From the NCBI GenBank assembly GCA_042138015.1, contig JBHIVA010000024.1:1-32273 (forward strand): DNA of 32,273 bases, in the 5' to 3' direction. Below the pieces are notes generated by a model. That model was not told the origin of the DNA. It saw only the letters and a program-made list of their open reading frames with translations, and searched no databases. Both the position numbers and the translations under genes were made by a program. Shown piece by piece: positions 17,831-25,780 of this stretch. Within the stretch, counting starts at the first letter, position 1, and each line of letters opens with the position of its first letter. The DNA is from TH1177 sp042138015. GTDB lineage: Archaea; Thermoproteota; Nitrososphaeria; Nitrososphaerales; Nitrososphaeraceae.

Positions 17831-18025
17831 ATTTGTGTTATTTTTGAGAATAAAAATAGTTTAGTACTTTGTAATTTTGCTGATTTTGATGGTTATAATG
17901 TTATATCTTTCTGCATATCATGTACAAACCACACCATTAAAACTAATAAAGAAATGAAATTTAATTATCGAGTAATTGTAGCGGCACCTGGAAGAGATCT
18001 TGTTAGGCTAGGTAGGCTAGATTAA
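17831..18025 (+). pseudogene. Fragment of a FAD-dependent dehydrogenase-like gene
   Basis: The plus-strand frame through TGT at 17870-17872 to TAA at 18023-18025 encodes DFDGYNVISFCISC, then KTNKEMKFNYRVIVAAPGRD and VRLGRLD. The unit TNK-x-FxYxVIVAAPGRD resembles the region before the second dinucleotide contact in FAD-dependent dehydrogenases of the COG2509 type. There is no start codon, and only about 65 residues remain. It lies between two minus-strand genes. Assignment to that family is from memory of motif style and moderately uncertain; that this is former coding sequence is more certain. Confidence 0.5.
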
Positions 18026-18190
18026 ATACATGATGTAATAATCATCTATATTCATCAACGCAATCTCCAATTTTCTCAAACAGATCATTTGCCTTGGTCC
18101 ATACAATTACTTTCTATTCTTGTAGTCAGATATAATTTTATCTAATATATCAAGATATGATTATTTTCCAATTTTTTTATTAAAAAAAGA

Positions 18191-19831
18191 TTACAATCTT
18201 TCTTTATCTTTAAATTTCAAAACCGGTATTAAAAGATCTTTTTTGTGATTTTTCTCAATATTTTTTATATATTCTAATAACCATTCCCTAAATAATTCTT
18301 TATCCTTTTCTTCTTGATTTTGGTAAAGTGTATCAAGTGTATCATAAATTCCTTGTTCAATCAAATTAGATATTGTTTCAGAAGAGAAATCTAATGCTTT
18401 GTTTGCTATTGTATGTATATCGTCTTTTCTTTGAATTTTAATTGTTTTTTTTATATCAAATCGCTTACGTAAAAGATCATAAAAATGTCTGGGTTCTTCT
18501 TTTCGAGAGAGGGTTCTCTGTTTTTGAGTTAAACTATTTATGAACTCTTGTTTTAGTTTGTTGACAAGTTCATCTTTATCCTTAATTTCTTCTATTGCAT
18601 TAATGGCTAATTGTCCCATCCGTTCTACAAAATCATGATAATCAGATATGACATTGGCCAATTTTATATCGTAATCTGTTTTATCATGAAATCGAATATC
18701 ATTTTCTCTATCTTTTGTACCATCATAGTCAGTTAAAGATGGAATTTGTTCTCCATTTTCCTTTGAGGGATATAGGTTTATTACACAGAGCTCCAGATCA
18801 GGTATATTTTTTTTATATTTATTTCGATCTTCTTTAAACCATTCTTTTTCTTTTTCATAACTTAATTCGTGTTTTGGATCAGAATCTATTCCTAATCTCT
18901 CGACCCATAATTTGCTATGTTCACTCAAAAGTTCCCTTATTGGGGTATTACTTAAAATCCCACCATCCCAGTATTTGATACCATCAATATCTACATATGG
19001 ATAATTTTTTGGTATTGCTGCACTAGCCAATATATGATTTATTGTAATATTTTCATTGTAACTATCAAATGTTCTACTCTCTGCTTCTCTTATGTCTACA
19101 GCAACAAGAAGCAATCTTGGCTCATTTTCATCCGGAAGTGTTTTAATTCCATTTCGATTGGTATCTTTTAACATATTCGCTGAATCTGTTATACTATTCC
19201 GTAGGGGCAAATTGGAATATTGAAACCATTTTGCCGTCGGAGAAAAATAGTCAAAAAATTTATTTGAAATTGGAGTAGAAAATGGATATATGAATAAAGG
19301 TCGAAATATATGTTTCTCACCGGAAGCTAAAGCCATTTGAGTATGATAATATTTGCGGAATGATTCTTCTGATGGTAAAAATGATTTGAAGTAAGGAAAC
19401 ATATTCAAATATATACCATAATTAAAATTAAAGTAATTTTCTATATATGATCTGTAAGGATCATATAAACTCCAAGGATCCCAGGGATCAATAGTAATAT
19501 TAGAAGATGACAAATCCTTCCAGAACTGGATGAGTTTTTCAGATGTAGATTTCCAATATTCTAATGTTTTATTAGATCGTTCTTCTTTCGATAGGGATTT
19601 ATCTTTTTCTTTCTTATCTAAAATTTCATTAATAATAATGGAAGCATTCACTGCCCCTATGGATGTTCCAGCAATAATATCAAAAATATTTTCATTGCCA
19701 GACAAATTTTTTTTAATCCAATGATATAAAACGTGATAAACACCTGCTTCATATGCACCCAATGATCCACCGCCTTGAAAAACCAATGCTCTTTGATAAG
19801 AAGGATGAGTGGAAGTGTTATCTTTAGACAT
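18191..19831 (-). CDS. Patatin-like phospholipase
   Basis: This 546-aa protein has the patatin catalytic dyad. The oxyanion loop GGGSLGAYEAG lies at about 20-30, the nucleophile Ser57 is in GTSIGA, and the catalytic Asp289 is in YWDGGILSNTP. The patatin domain has a large insert (about 75-235) rich in aromatic residues that may cap the active site. A charged, coiled C-terminal region (about 395-546) is unrecognised. The expected activity is acyl-ester hydrolysis of membrane lipids or acylated substrates. Archaeal membrane lipids are ether-linked, so the natural substrate is an open question: exogenous lipid, or an acylated protein or metabolite. No signal peptide is seen. ATG start at 19831. 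Confidence 0.9.
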   Translation of the reverse strand: MSKDNTSTHPSYQRALVFQGGGSLGAYEAGVYHVLYHWIKKNLSGNENIFDIIAGTSIGAVNASIIINEILDKKEKDKSLSKEERSNKTLEYWKSTSEKLIQFWKDLSSSNITIDPWDPWSLYDPYRSYIENYFNFNYGIYLNMFPYFKSFLPSEESFRKYYHTQMALASGEKHIFRPLFIYPFSTPISNKFFDYFSPTAKWFQYSNLPLRNSITDSANMLKDTNRNGIKTLPDENEPRLLLVAVDIREAESRTFDSYNENITINHILASAAIPKNYPYVDIDGIKYWDGGILSNTPIRELLSEHSKLWVERLGIDSDPKHELSYEKEKEWFKEDRNKYKKNIPDLELCVINLYPSKENGEQIPSLTDYDGTKDRENDIRFHDKTDYDIKLANVISDYHDFVERMGQLAINAIEEIKDKDELVNKLKQEFINSLTQKQRTLSRKEEPRHFYDLLRKRFDIKKTIKIQRKDDIHTIANKALDFSSETISNLIEQGIYDTLDTLYQNQEEKDKELFREWLLEYIKNIEKNHKKDLLIPVLKFKDKERL

Positions 19832-20035
19832 TTTATTTTGGAAATGTTATATGTATTTATTTAGGTTTCTATAATATAGAGGCTCTTTTTTATTTAAGAA
19901 GCAAATAATATAGTTAAGATATCCTATTTATCATATGATAATTGAATTCGAAAGAAATAAAATTTTTAGATTTATTGTAGTGAACTCTTTGTATCTCTTT
20001 CCTTGGTTTAAGCTTGAGAAATAACATCTAAAGCG

Positions 20036-20263
20036 TTGATATTCCTAGATAAGAAAGAGGTACATATCTGTATGAAATTATGGGAAGAGATTTGTTCATC
20101 TGAAATTTACAAAAGAAAAAGATTATCCATTTTCATTATAGATGAAATGACCGTTATTCAAATTACTTTCAAATATTTCTTGGTACGGATTTGCATAGAA
20201 TCAGTGCAAATTTATGTTATAGAATTTATCTTTTCAGAGGAGAGAAATTTGTTTGATACTTAA
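20036..20263 (+). pseudogene. Remnant of a DDE transposase (IS6-like)
   Basis: This 75-codon frame carries KRKRLSIFIIDEMTVIQI, then YFLVRICIE and FIFSEERNLF. It matches the first catalytic-Asp region of IS6-like archaeal transposases, where xxFxIDETxIxxG is followed by YxWLWxxIEP and ISEERNMF. Key features are degraded: the DET triplet is DEM, the tryptophans after it are gone, and the frame stops right after NLFD, before the second Asp and the Glu. It is therefore an inactive fragment of an insertion sequence; no inverted repeats are recognisable. The family call is from motif recognition only. The TTG at the start of the frame is not meaningful. Confidence 0.65.
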
Positions 20264-20490
20264 AAATAAATTAGATCTCTTGTATCCAAATATATAAAAC
20301 ATACAGTCTCTATTCTTATTTATATTATGTTTTACTCTCTATAAATAAAATAATGAGATATATATTTGATCTAATTCAATAGCCTAGGATTTCTACTAGA
20401 ATGGTCCTAAATATGGCTCAACTTGATTTATAGATATCAGGGTTTTCTTATGATATCTAGTCGGTCAAATGATTATTTTCCGAGAATCTT

Positions 20491-20498
20491 TTTTATAC
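20491..20498 (+). promoter_or_regulatory. TATA box of the PRC-like duplicated gene
   Basis: TTTTATAC lies about 25 bp before the ATG at 20519, the normal archaeal TATA-to-start distance, so the transcript is probably leaderless. Confidence 0.5.
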
Positions 20499-20518
20499 GA
20501 CCATAATATATACATGGT

Positions 20519-21094
20519 ATGGTATCAGGAAAATATTTTAATAGAGGAGTTAAAACTTTAGATAATCCAGACATTGGATATGTTGTAAGAGAGACTCCTG
20601 ATAAGATAATTGTATTTGGCGGAAAAGGAAAAAGATATGATATACCGATATCAGAAATTAATCAAGTAGGTGCAAATGTTCTTATTGGTCTTTCATTTTC
20701 GGATGTAGAAAAAAAATATGCTGCAAAGCGAGACGATCCTCTTCCAACAAGTAGAACTGATCCATGGGGAGATAGCGATAATCAAGTTGATCTAGCAACT
20801 TATGAAGGCAGATATCCTAAATCCCTTTTTAACAAAGGTGTTAGGGCAGAGAATGAAGATGATTTAGGTTTTGTAGTAAAAGAGACAGATAATAAGATAA
20901 TTGTTTTCGGATATTCTAATGATAGATATGATATTCCTAAATCTGAAATAATAGCAGTTGGTATGAATGTCATAATTGGAAAAAATTTTCCAGAATTATC
21001 AAAATATAAGGTCCGTCGAGATGATCCATTACCTACAGGGGAACCAATAGAGGCAATTGCCGAAGAAGCTTATCCAGAAGATAAAAAAGATTGA
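20519..21094 (+). CDS. Protein with two tandem PRC-barrel-like units
   Basis: This 191-aa protein is an internal duplication. Residues 4-77 and 101-173 align along their length: GVKTLDNPDIGYVVRETPDK with GVRAENEDDLGFVVKETDNK, RYDIPISEI with RYDIPKSEI, VLIGLSF with VIIGKNF, and RRDDPLPT-like ends in both. Each unit reads as a small beta-barrel with the IGYVV...IIVFG...YDIP pattern of PRC-barrel-like domains, which bind RNA, photosynthetic reaction centres or partner proteins. The linker (about 78-100) is acidic. The role is unknown. Paired DDPLPT ends could be docking sites. An ATG at 20514 is out of frame; 20519 fits the TATA spacing. Confidence 0.7.
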   Translation: MVSGKYFNRGVKTLDNPDIGYVVRETPDKIIVFGGKGKRYDIPISEINQVGANVLIGLSFSDVEKKYAAKRDDPLPTSRTDPWGDSDNQVDLATYEGRYPKSLFNKGVRAENEDDLGFVVKETDNKIIVFGYSNDRYDIPKSEIIAVGMNVIIGKNFPELSKYKVRRDDPLPTGEPIEAIAEEAYPEDKKD

Positions 21095-21416
21095 ATAGAT
21101 AATGATACGAATAATTATTGTAAAATATTAAACCCACTTTTTTCTCTTGTTGTTTTTATTATATCTTACCTAAATTGTTTGTAGTTAATTATAATAAATA
21201 TCTAATTTTTCTTTGTTTAATTAAAAACTTTATATACTTGAATATCCAGTATATGACAATACACATATATTTTTCAAGAATTAAAAAATATAAAAAAAGA
21301 TAAATTTTATTTACAGTAACTAAATAAGCAATTAAGTGTTTTCAATCTTCTTTTAAAATCATTAGGATGATAATTAATTTTTGAATAGGTATTAATACAA
21401 AGGGAAATGTAAAATC
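21095..21416. other. Intergenic between convergent genes, nothing recognised
   Basis: AT-rich; no gene, RNA or clear terminator seen. Confidence 0.35.
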
Positions 21417-21769
21417 TTACTTTAATTGATTATAAACCAAGGTATCTTTCACATATTTCTCATATTTTTCTTATGTTGAAATTCCGATTATTCTATCTAT
21501 TTCATTACCGTTTTTAAATATCATTAATGATGGGATAGAGTTAACATTATACTTTATTGCAATTTCTTGATTATCATCTACATTAAGTTTTGATACTTTT
21601 ACTTTTCCGTCCAAAGAGCAAGATAGTTGCTCAACAATTGGACTAACCAGTTTACAAGGACCACACCATTCTGCCCAAAAATCAACTAACACAGGAATAT
21701 CAGAGTATATAATTCATGATTCCAATTCATTGTATTCACTTGAATGACTTTTTCTAGTTTCTTTGTCAT
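21417..21769 (-). pseudogene. Broken thioredoxin gene with intact active site
   Basis: The central piece (21471-21692) keeps VDFWAEWCGPCKL with the redox motif Cys-Gly-Pro-Cys, the cis-Pro in NSIPSLMIF and GNEIDRIIG. Upstream, ATG at 21769 starts the true N-terminus MTKKLEKVIQVNTMNW, but a one-base shift near 21705 separates it from SDIPVLVDFW. Downstream, the frame stops at TAA just after GIST and continues as EKYEKYVKDTLVYN to a second stop at 21417, exactly as a thioredoxin C-terminal helix would. CAA-to-TAA would explain the stop. A GTG at 21692 might start a truncated protein, but it would lack the first strand and helix. It is either a recent pseudogene or a region with base errors. Confidence 0.85.
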
Positions 21770-21902
21770 GATATGTATGTATTGTCTTTTCCAAACATAT
21801 AAACTCACAAATGATTAAATGGTCACCACCAAAAAAATGGTTTTTATTTATACTTTAAAAAATCGAATATAAAATAATATTTTATATTATTAAATGGTAC
21901 TA

Positions 21903-22181
21903 TTAAATAATATTTTTTTCAGAAAGATATTTTTTTATAAAATCCTGATGCTTTCCTTGTAAAACTATTAATCCATTTTTAAAAGATCCACCTGTACCAA
22001 TTTTTTTCTTTAATTCTCGTAAAATACTCGCTGACAGATCTTTATCATGTATACCTTTAATAATTGTAACATATTTATTGAATTTTTTTATTTCTGTATA
22101 TATGAAAATATCTGGTATACATTTTTCCAATTCATTTATAGCATAATTCATAGAATTGAGATTTTTATCATTTTCAACCAA
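21903..22181 (-). CDS. Divergent SUI1/aIF1-family protein
   Basis: This 92-aa protein has the SUI1 pattern: YVTIIKGIHDKD (38-48), then LKKKIGTGGSFKNGLIVLQG (57-76) and HQDFIKKYL (78-86). The second element corresponds to the conserved KKKxGTGGTVKDGxIELQGDH of archaeal aIF1. Canonical aIF1 binds the small ribosomal subunit and keeps start-codon selection accurate. This one departs from consensus (Ser-Phe for Thr-Val, GKH for GDH) and has a distinct 35-residue N-terminus, so it may be a second paralogue. The start is TTG at 22181 with TATATTTA about 26 bp upstream, fitting a leaderless mRNA. ATG at 22151 is the alternative. Confidence 0.75.
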   Translation of the reverse strand: MVENDKNLNSMNYAINELEKCIPDIFIYTEIKKFNKYVTIIKGIHDKDLSASILRELKKKIGTGGSFKNGLIVLQGKHQDFIKKYLSEKNII

Positions 22182-22501
22182 TAAATTATTGATGTACCTA
22201 ATAAATATATTGACTAAGTTTCGTTTTTTAAGTCATATTATTATATTTTACAATTTAATTTAATTAATATCTTTCCAAATATTTGCATACCATATACTAT
22301 GTTGAATCTATTGGTTTATAATCTTTGAAAATTTGATTAATACTCGTTTTTAGTAATTAAGCTAATATGATATTTATAGAATATTGTAAAGTATGTTTTT
22401 TTCTGGAGGACTTTCAAAATTTTCCTTTTAGATCAAAACAATATCTTAACTTCGTTTAGTCTATTTGTCAATGTTTAAATTTAATTCTAAATTTCTTTAA
22501 A
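22182..22501. other. Intergenic, nothing recognised beyond the aIF1 promoter
   Basis: AT-rich 320-bp gap. A TATA-like sequence at about 22203-22212 serves the aIF1-like gene. No coding remnant is seen. Confidence 0.4.
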
Positions 22502-23242
22502 TTAATTATGAATTCTATTAATCTCCATGTTATTAATAGGATATATAAATAAATTATTTCTCATCACTATATCACTTATCCAGGTTATAATTTTGGCAGA
22601 ATGAGTAAAAGCTTTGGATATATGTGATGGATTAGTTTCATTCGTCTCTACTATTATGTTATGATCAGAAATATGTACTGAAATTTCAATAAAATTTTCT
22701 ATATCTCTCCACTTTAATTGATATCCAGTTAAATTTTGAGTCATTCCTATCCATCTTAAATTTCCAAACCATTTACCAGCTAAATTCTCAACTGCCTGCT
22801 TATTTTGTATTTTAAATGGGAGATACATTTGAAGTATTTGTATGTTTTTTCTCGGTTCAGATTGTTTTGGTTTATATAATCTCGAAAAAATTAGTTTCCC
22901 ATCATTTGTTGGTTTATATCCAGATTTAGTTTTCTCAATTAATTCCAATTGTTTTAATCTTCTTAATGATCTTGATAATATTTCTTGATGTATATTTAAT
23001 TTAATTTTTAATCCATTGAATGAAAATATAGAAGTTATGTTTTCATCTTTATTGCCTAATAAAACCTTCAAAATATCTATATCAGTTTGCCGTAAGTCAT
23101 CTTCAGTTATAAATTTATCATCATTTACTGTCTGTGTATATTTATCTATATTTGATGTTAATAAATCCGATAACTTTGAAGTGAATTTGTTATTTTCATT
23201 CTTAGTTTTAGAATCTTTATTTATTTGTAGTTTGCAAATCAC
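22502..23242 (-). CDS. Winged-helix transcriptional regulator, probably autoregulated
   Basis: This 246-aa protein has a winged-helix domain at about residues 50-122: TDIDILKVLLGN, a recognition-helix region NIHQEILSRSLRRLKQLELI, and the wing KTKSGYKPTNDGKLIFSRL. The C-terminal 120 residues are beta-rich with a conserved-looking GNLRWIGMTQ segment and could bind a ligand or dimerise. The start is GTG at 23242, since no ATG lies in frame back to the upstream stop. A palindrome begins at the next base, and a second lies further up, at either side of a TATA box. A repressor that controls its own gene is the natural reading. The gene follows the HtrA gene on the same strand, 97 bp downstream. Confidence 0.75.
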   Translation of the reverse strand: MICKLQINKDSKTKNENNKFTSKLSDLLTSNIDKYTQTVNDDKFITEDDLRQTDIDILKVLLGNKDENITSIFSFNGLKIKLNIHQEILSRSLRRLKQLELIEKTKSGYKPTNDGKLIFSRLYKPKQSEPRKNIQILQMYLPFKIQNKQAVENLAGKWFGNLRWIGMTQNLTGYQLKWRDIENFIEISVHISDHNIIVETNETNPSHISKAFTHSAKIITWISDIVMRNNLFIYPINNMEINRIHN

Positions 23243-23263
23243 ACTTACTATATCATAGTAAGT
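23243..23263. promoter_or_regulatory. Palindromic operator 1
   Basis: ACTTACTAT-ATC-ATAGTAAGT is a perfect 9-bp inverted repeat with a 3-nt centre. It sits between the TATA box and the GTG start of the winged-helix gene, a typical archaeal repressor position. Confidence 0.7.
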
Positions 23264-23264
23264 A

Positions 23265-23272
23265 TATATAAA
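23265..23272 (-). promoter_or_regulatory. TATA box of the winged-helix regulator gene
   Basis: Read on the minus strand this is TTTATATA. Its centre lies about 26 bp from the GTG at 23242, so transcription should begin at or next to the start codon (leaderless). Confidence 0.55.
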
Positions 23273-23297
23273 TTTGTAAGTATCTTCATATTTATCA

Positions 23298-23315
23298 ACT
23301 TACTAGTTAGTAAGT
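23298..23315. promoter_or_regulatory. Palindromic operator 2
   Basis: ACTTACTA-GT-TAGTAAGT is a perfect 8-bp inverted repeat with the same half-site as operator 1. The centres are about 53 bp apart, close to five helical turns. A lone half-site, GTAAGTA, lies between them at about 23276. Confidence 0.7.
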
Positions 23316-23339
23316 AATTAAATTCGCGAAAGAAAAAAA

Positions 23340-24290
23340 CTACGGTTGATTCTCCAAGGCTATTGAGATATTAAATCTTCTTCCATATCTATTGACCGAT
23401 AACGTTGTTTTTTCATTGACTTTTTTCTTTTTTATTCGAGATGAAAGGTTTGTTATATCTTCTATCCTTGTTTCATCTATTTCTTCTATAATATCTCCAG
23501 GTCTAATTCCTGCATCCGCTGCTGGACTATATTCTTCTACCTTGACAACTAATGCACCTTCAATGGTTGGCAATCTATAATATCTTGCTATTCGATTAGT
23601 TATGTTAATGGTAGAAATACCTAACCAAGGACGATTAACTTTACCATATTTTATTAGCTCATCTAATATTGTTTTAGCCGTATTTACCGGAACAGCAAAT
23701 CCTATTCCTTGCGCATAAGGAATTTTTGCCGTATTGATTGCAATTATTTGGCCATCAGTATTCACCAAAGGTCCACCAGAATTTCCAGGGTTAATTGCTG
23801 CATCAGTTTGAATTAATTCTAGTATTCCATCTTCAAATTCAATATTTCTATTTAATGAGCTAATAATTCCAGTTGTTACTGTAGGTCCACCTGTTAAACC
23901 AAACGTATTGTATACGGCTATAACTATTTGACCAACTTTTAGATTATCAGAATCTCCTAATTCAGTAGATGGGATTGTATCAAATGCATCATTCTCATCA
24001 TTTTCAATTTTTAATACCGCAAGATCTGTAAGACGATCAGTTCCATTTACTCTCGCGTTAAAAGTTTTACCATCTTGTAGGGTAACTTTTAATCTTCGAG
24101 CATGATCAACTACATGGAAGTTAGTAAGGATGTGCCCTCGATTGTTGATAATTGTACCTGATCCAACTCCTTCTATTGGAAATATTCGTAATAGCTGATC
24201 TGTTACCATTCGAATACTCGAGATATTAACTACATTCTTGCTTACTTTTTCGATAGCATGTATCAGTTTTTCTTCATATATCGGAATCAA
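23340..24290 (-). CDS. HtrA/DegP-type serine protease with one PDZ domain, probably cytoplasmic
   Basis: This 316-aa S1C protease has the full catalytic triad: His59 in TNFHVV, Asp89 in LTDLAVLKI and Ser171 in NPGNSGGPL. One PDZ domain follows (about 225-312, with PWLGI, AADAGIRPGDIIEEI). No signal peptide or transmembrane helix precedes the protease domain, so it should act in the cytoplasm in protein quality control. The usual AVGNPFGL loop reads AVYNTFGL, a change near the substrate pocket. The TTG start at 24290 is preceded by GAGGAGGAAGGG, a strong purine-rich Shine-Dalgarno site. The regulator gene lies 97 bp downstream, and the operators lie between the two. Confidence 0.92.
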   Translation of the reverse strand: MIPIYEEKLIHAIEKVSKNVVNISSIRMVTDQLLRIFPIEGVGSGTIINNRGHILTNFHVVDHARRLKVTLQDGKTFNARVNGTDRLTDLAVLKIENDENDAFDTIPSTELGDSDNLKVGQIVIAVYNTFGLTGGPTVTTGIISSLNRNIEFEDGILELIQTDAAINPGNSGGPLVNTDGQIIAINTAKIPYAQGIGFAVPVNTAKTILDELIKYGKVNRPWLGISTINITNRIARYYRLPTIEGALVVKVEEYSPAADAGIRPGDIIEEIDETRIEDITNLSSRIKKKKVNEKTTLSVNRYGRRFNISIALENQP

Positions 24291-24294
24291 TTTT

Positions 24295-24390
24295 TTATTC
24301 CCTTCCTCCTCTTTCTAAAGGTGATTTTGGTTTAGATGGAGTTATAGGAGGTTTTTTTATTATTTGTCTATTGCTTATGTTATTAAACAT
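24295..24390 (-). CDS. Candidate 31-aa leader ORF ahead of the HtrA gene
   Basis: ATG at 24390 opens a 31-codon frame ending in TAA at 24295-24297, 4 bp before the HtrA TTG start. The peptide is basic and proline-rich (KKPPITPSKPKSPLERGG). Its final codons (GGA GGA AGG GAA) double as the Shine-Dalgarno site of the protease gene. A TATA-like TTATATAAAAAT near 24432 would begin transcription shortly before this ATG. Translation of the small frame could therefore control or couple to HtrA translation. There is no homologue I recognise, and a chance frame is possible. Confidence 0.35.
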   Translation of the reverse strand: MFNNISNRQIIKKPPITPSKPKSPLERGGRE

Positions 24391-24862
24391 CTTTCATATA
24401 ATATTATATGTTAAAGATTAAATTGATTAATTTTTATATAATTGGTCACACTAAATAAATGAAGTGTTCTGGTCTCATTTTATAGAAAAGTTCAAATCCC
24501 ATAGAATCTTCCTAATATTTTTCAAATATTATAAATCTCATTTATTTTTTAAAAACTAGTCATGATTAATTGATTTGCAAGTAAACGATTATGAAAAAGA
24601 TTGATTGATAGTTTTAATAAATATAGCTTCATAGATTCACTTGAAGATGGGAGTGCAATACAGAGTTTAATGGGAAATGGGAAATAGTGGAAATTGAATC
24701 CATTTCTAATTTGTGGTCAGTTAATTTTGATAATTCATTTTTTGTATCAACGAAGAGGATGTCTATCATTAGTGGCATCAACTATTCTATTTTAGACATG
24801 TATACAACAGGTACGAGTAAGGGAGAGATAACATAAAAGAATAAAAATCCTTGAAAAAGTAA
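24391..24862. other. Intergenic between divergent genes, nothing recognised
   Basis: Contains the TATA-like TTATATAAAAAT (minus strand, about 24432) for the protease transcript. No coding remnant could be identified with confidence. Confidence 0.4.
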
Positions 24863-25780
24863 TTGTATTGTATTAATTTGGTTGATACCAAAGATCCTAC
24901 ATTAAAGTTTAGATCTGGACGAATAGATGACGTCAATGACGTTGGAAAGATCATGTTTGAGGCATTCTCATACCTTGCGAATAAGCACGGTTTTCCATCT
25001 GATTTTCCTTCTATTGACATAGGGAAAGACGCAGCATCATATTTTCTATCCAATTCTGGATTTTATTCTGTAGTTGCTGAGGATACCCATGAAGATAAAG
25101 GTAAGATTATTGGAAGCAACTTCTTAGATGAACGCTCAAATATGGTAGCAGGAGTTGGGCCTATAACAGTTGACCCAAACTTCCAAAATAAAGGAGTAGG
25201 AAAACAATTGATGAAGAATGTAATGGAGAGAGCTGTAAAAAAAAACTTTCCGGCTATCCGTTTGCTCCAAGCATCATACCATAATCGTTCGCTATCGTTG
25301 TATGTCAGTTTAGGGTTTGAAATAAGGGAGCCGATCTCAAACATGCAGGGAAAACCAATTCAAAAACTTATTCCAGGAAGATCTGTACGCTTGGCAACTG
25401 AATCTGATTTAAAGTCATGCAATACAATTTGTAAAGAAATTCATGGTCATGACAGAAATGGAGAACTAAGAGAAAGCATAACACAAGGAACTGCAAAAGT
25501 AGTGTTATACGGCGATAGAATTACAGGTTACACTACTGGATTGACTTTTTTTAACCATTCAGTAGGTTTTACTAATGATGATATTATGGCTCTTATTGCC
25601 TCAGGAACAGGAACAAATGATAGGTATGGAGGATCAGGTATTCTGATTCCTTCTTGCAATACCCAGTTGTTTCGATGGTGTCTTGACAACGGATTAAGGT
25701 TAGTTCAGCAACTTACTCTCATGACAATTGGACTGTATAATGAACCCGCTGGCTCATATATGCCATCTATTCTGTATTAA
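24863..25780 (+). CDS. Tandem GNAT-family N-acetyltransferase
   Basis: This 305-aa protein has two GNAT-like halves. The first (about 15-160) has the acetyl-CoA pyrophosphate loop in VGPITVDPNFQNKGVGKQLM (NKGVGK, about 109-114) and the C-terminal YVSLGFE. The second (about 172-305) starts with GRSVRLATESDL and ends with LFRWCLDNGLRLVQQLTLMT and LYNEPAGSYMPS; it lacks a clear Q/RxxGxG loop, so it probably has a structural or substrate-binding role. The acceptor amine is unknown. The start is unclear: TTG at 24863, or TTG at 24878, which would remove five residues outside the domain. Its closest relatives, as I remember the motif set, are bacterial, suggesting acquisition. Confidence 0.82.
   Translation: MYCINLVDTKDPTLKFRSGRIDDVNDVGKIMFEAFSYLANKHGFPSDFPSIDIGKDAASYFLSNSGFYSVVAEDTHEDKGKIIGSNFLDERSNMVAGVGPITVDPNFQNKGVGKQLMKNVMERAVKKNFPAIRLLQASYHNRSLSLYVSLGFEIREPISNMQGKPIQKLIPGRSVRLATESDLKSCNTICKEIHGHDRNGELRESITQGTAKVVLYGDRITGYTTGLTFFNHSVGFTNDDIMALIASGTGTNDRYGGSGILIPSCNTQLFRWCLDNGLRLVQQLTLMTIGLYNEPAGSYMPSILY

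Noticed and set aside
18030..18130. Minus-strand peptide KVIVWTKANDLFEKIGDCVDEYR as a gene remnant
   Set aside because: It is short, has no start and has stops just upstream; it may be decayed coding sequence, but no family could be named.
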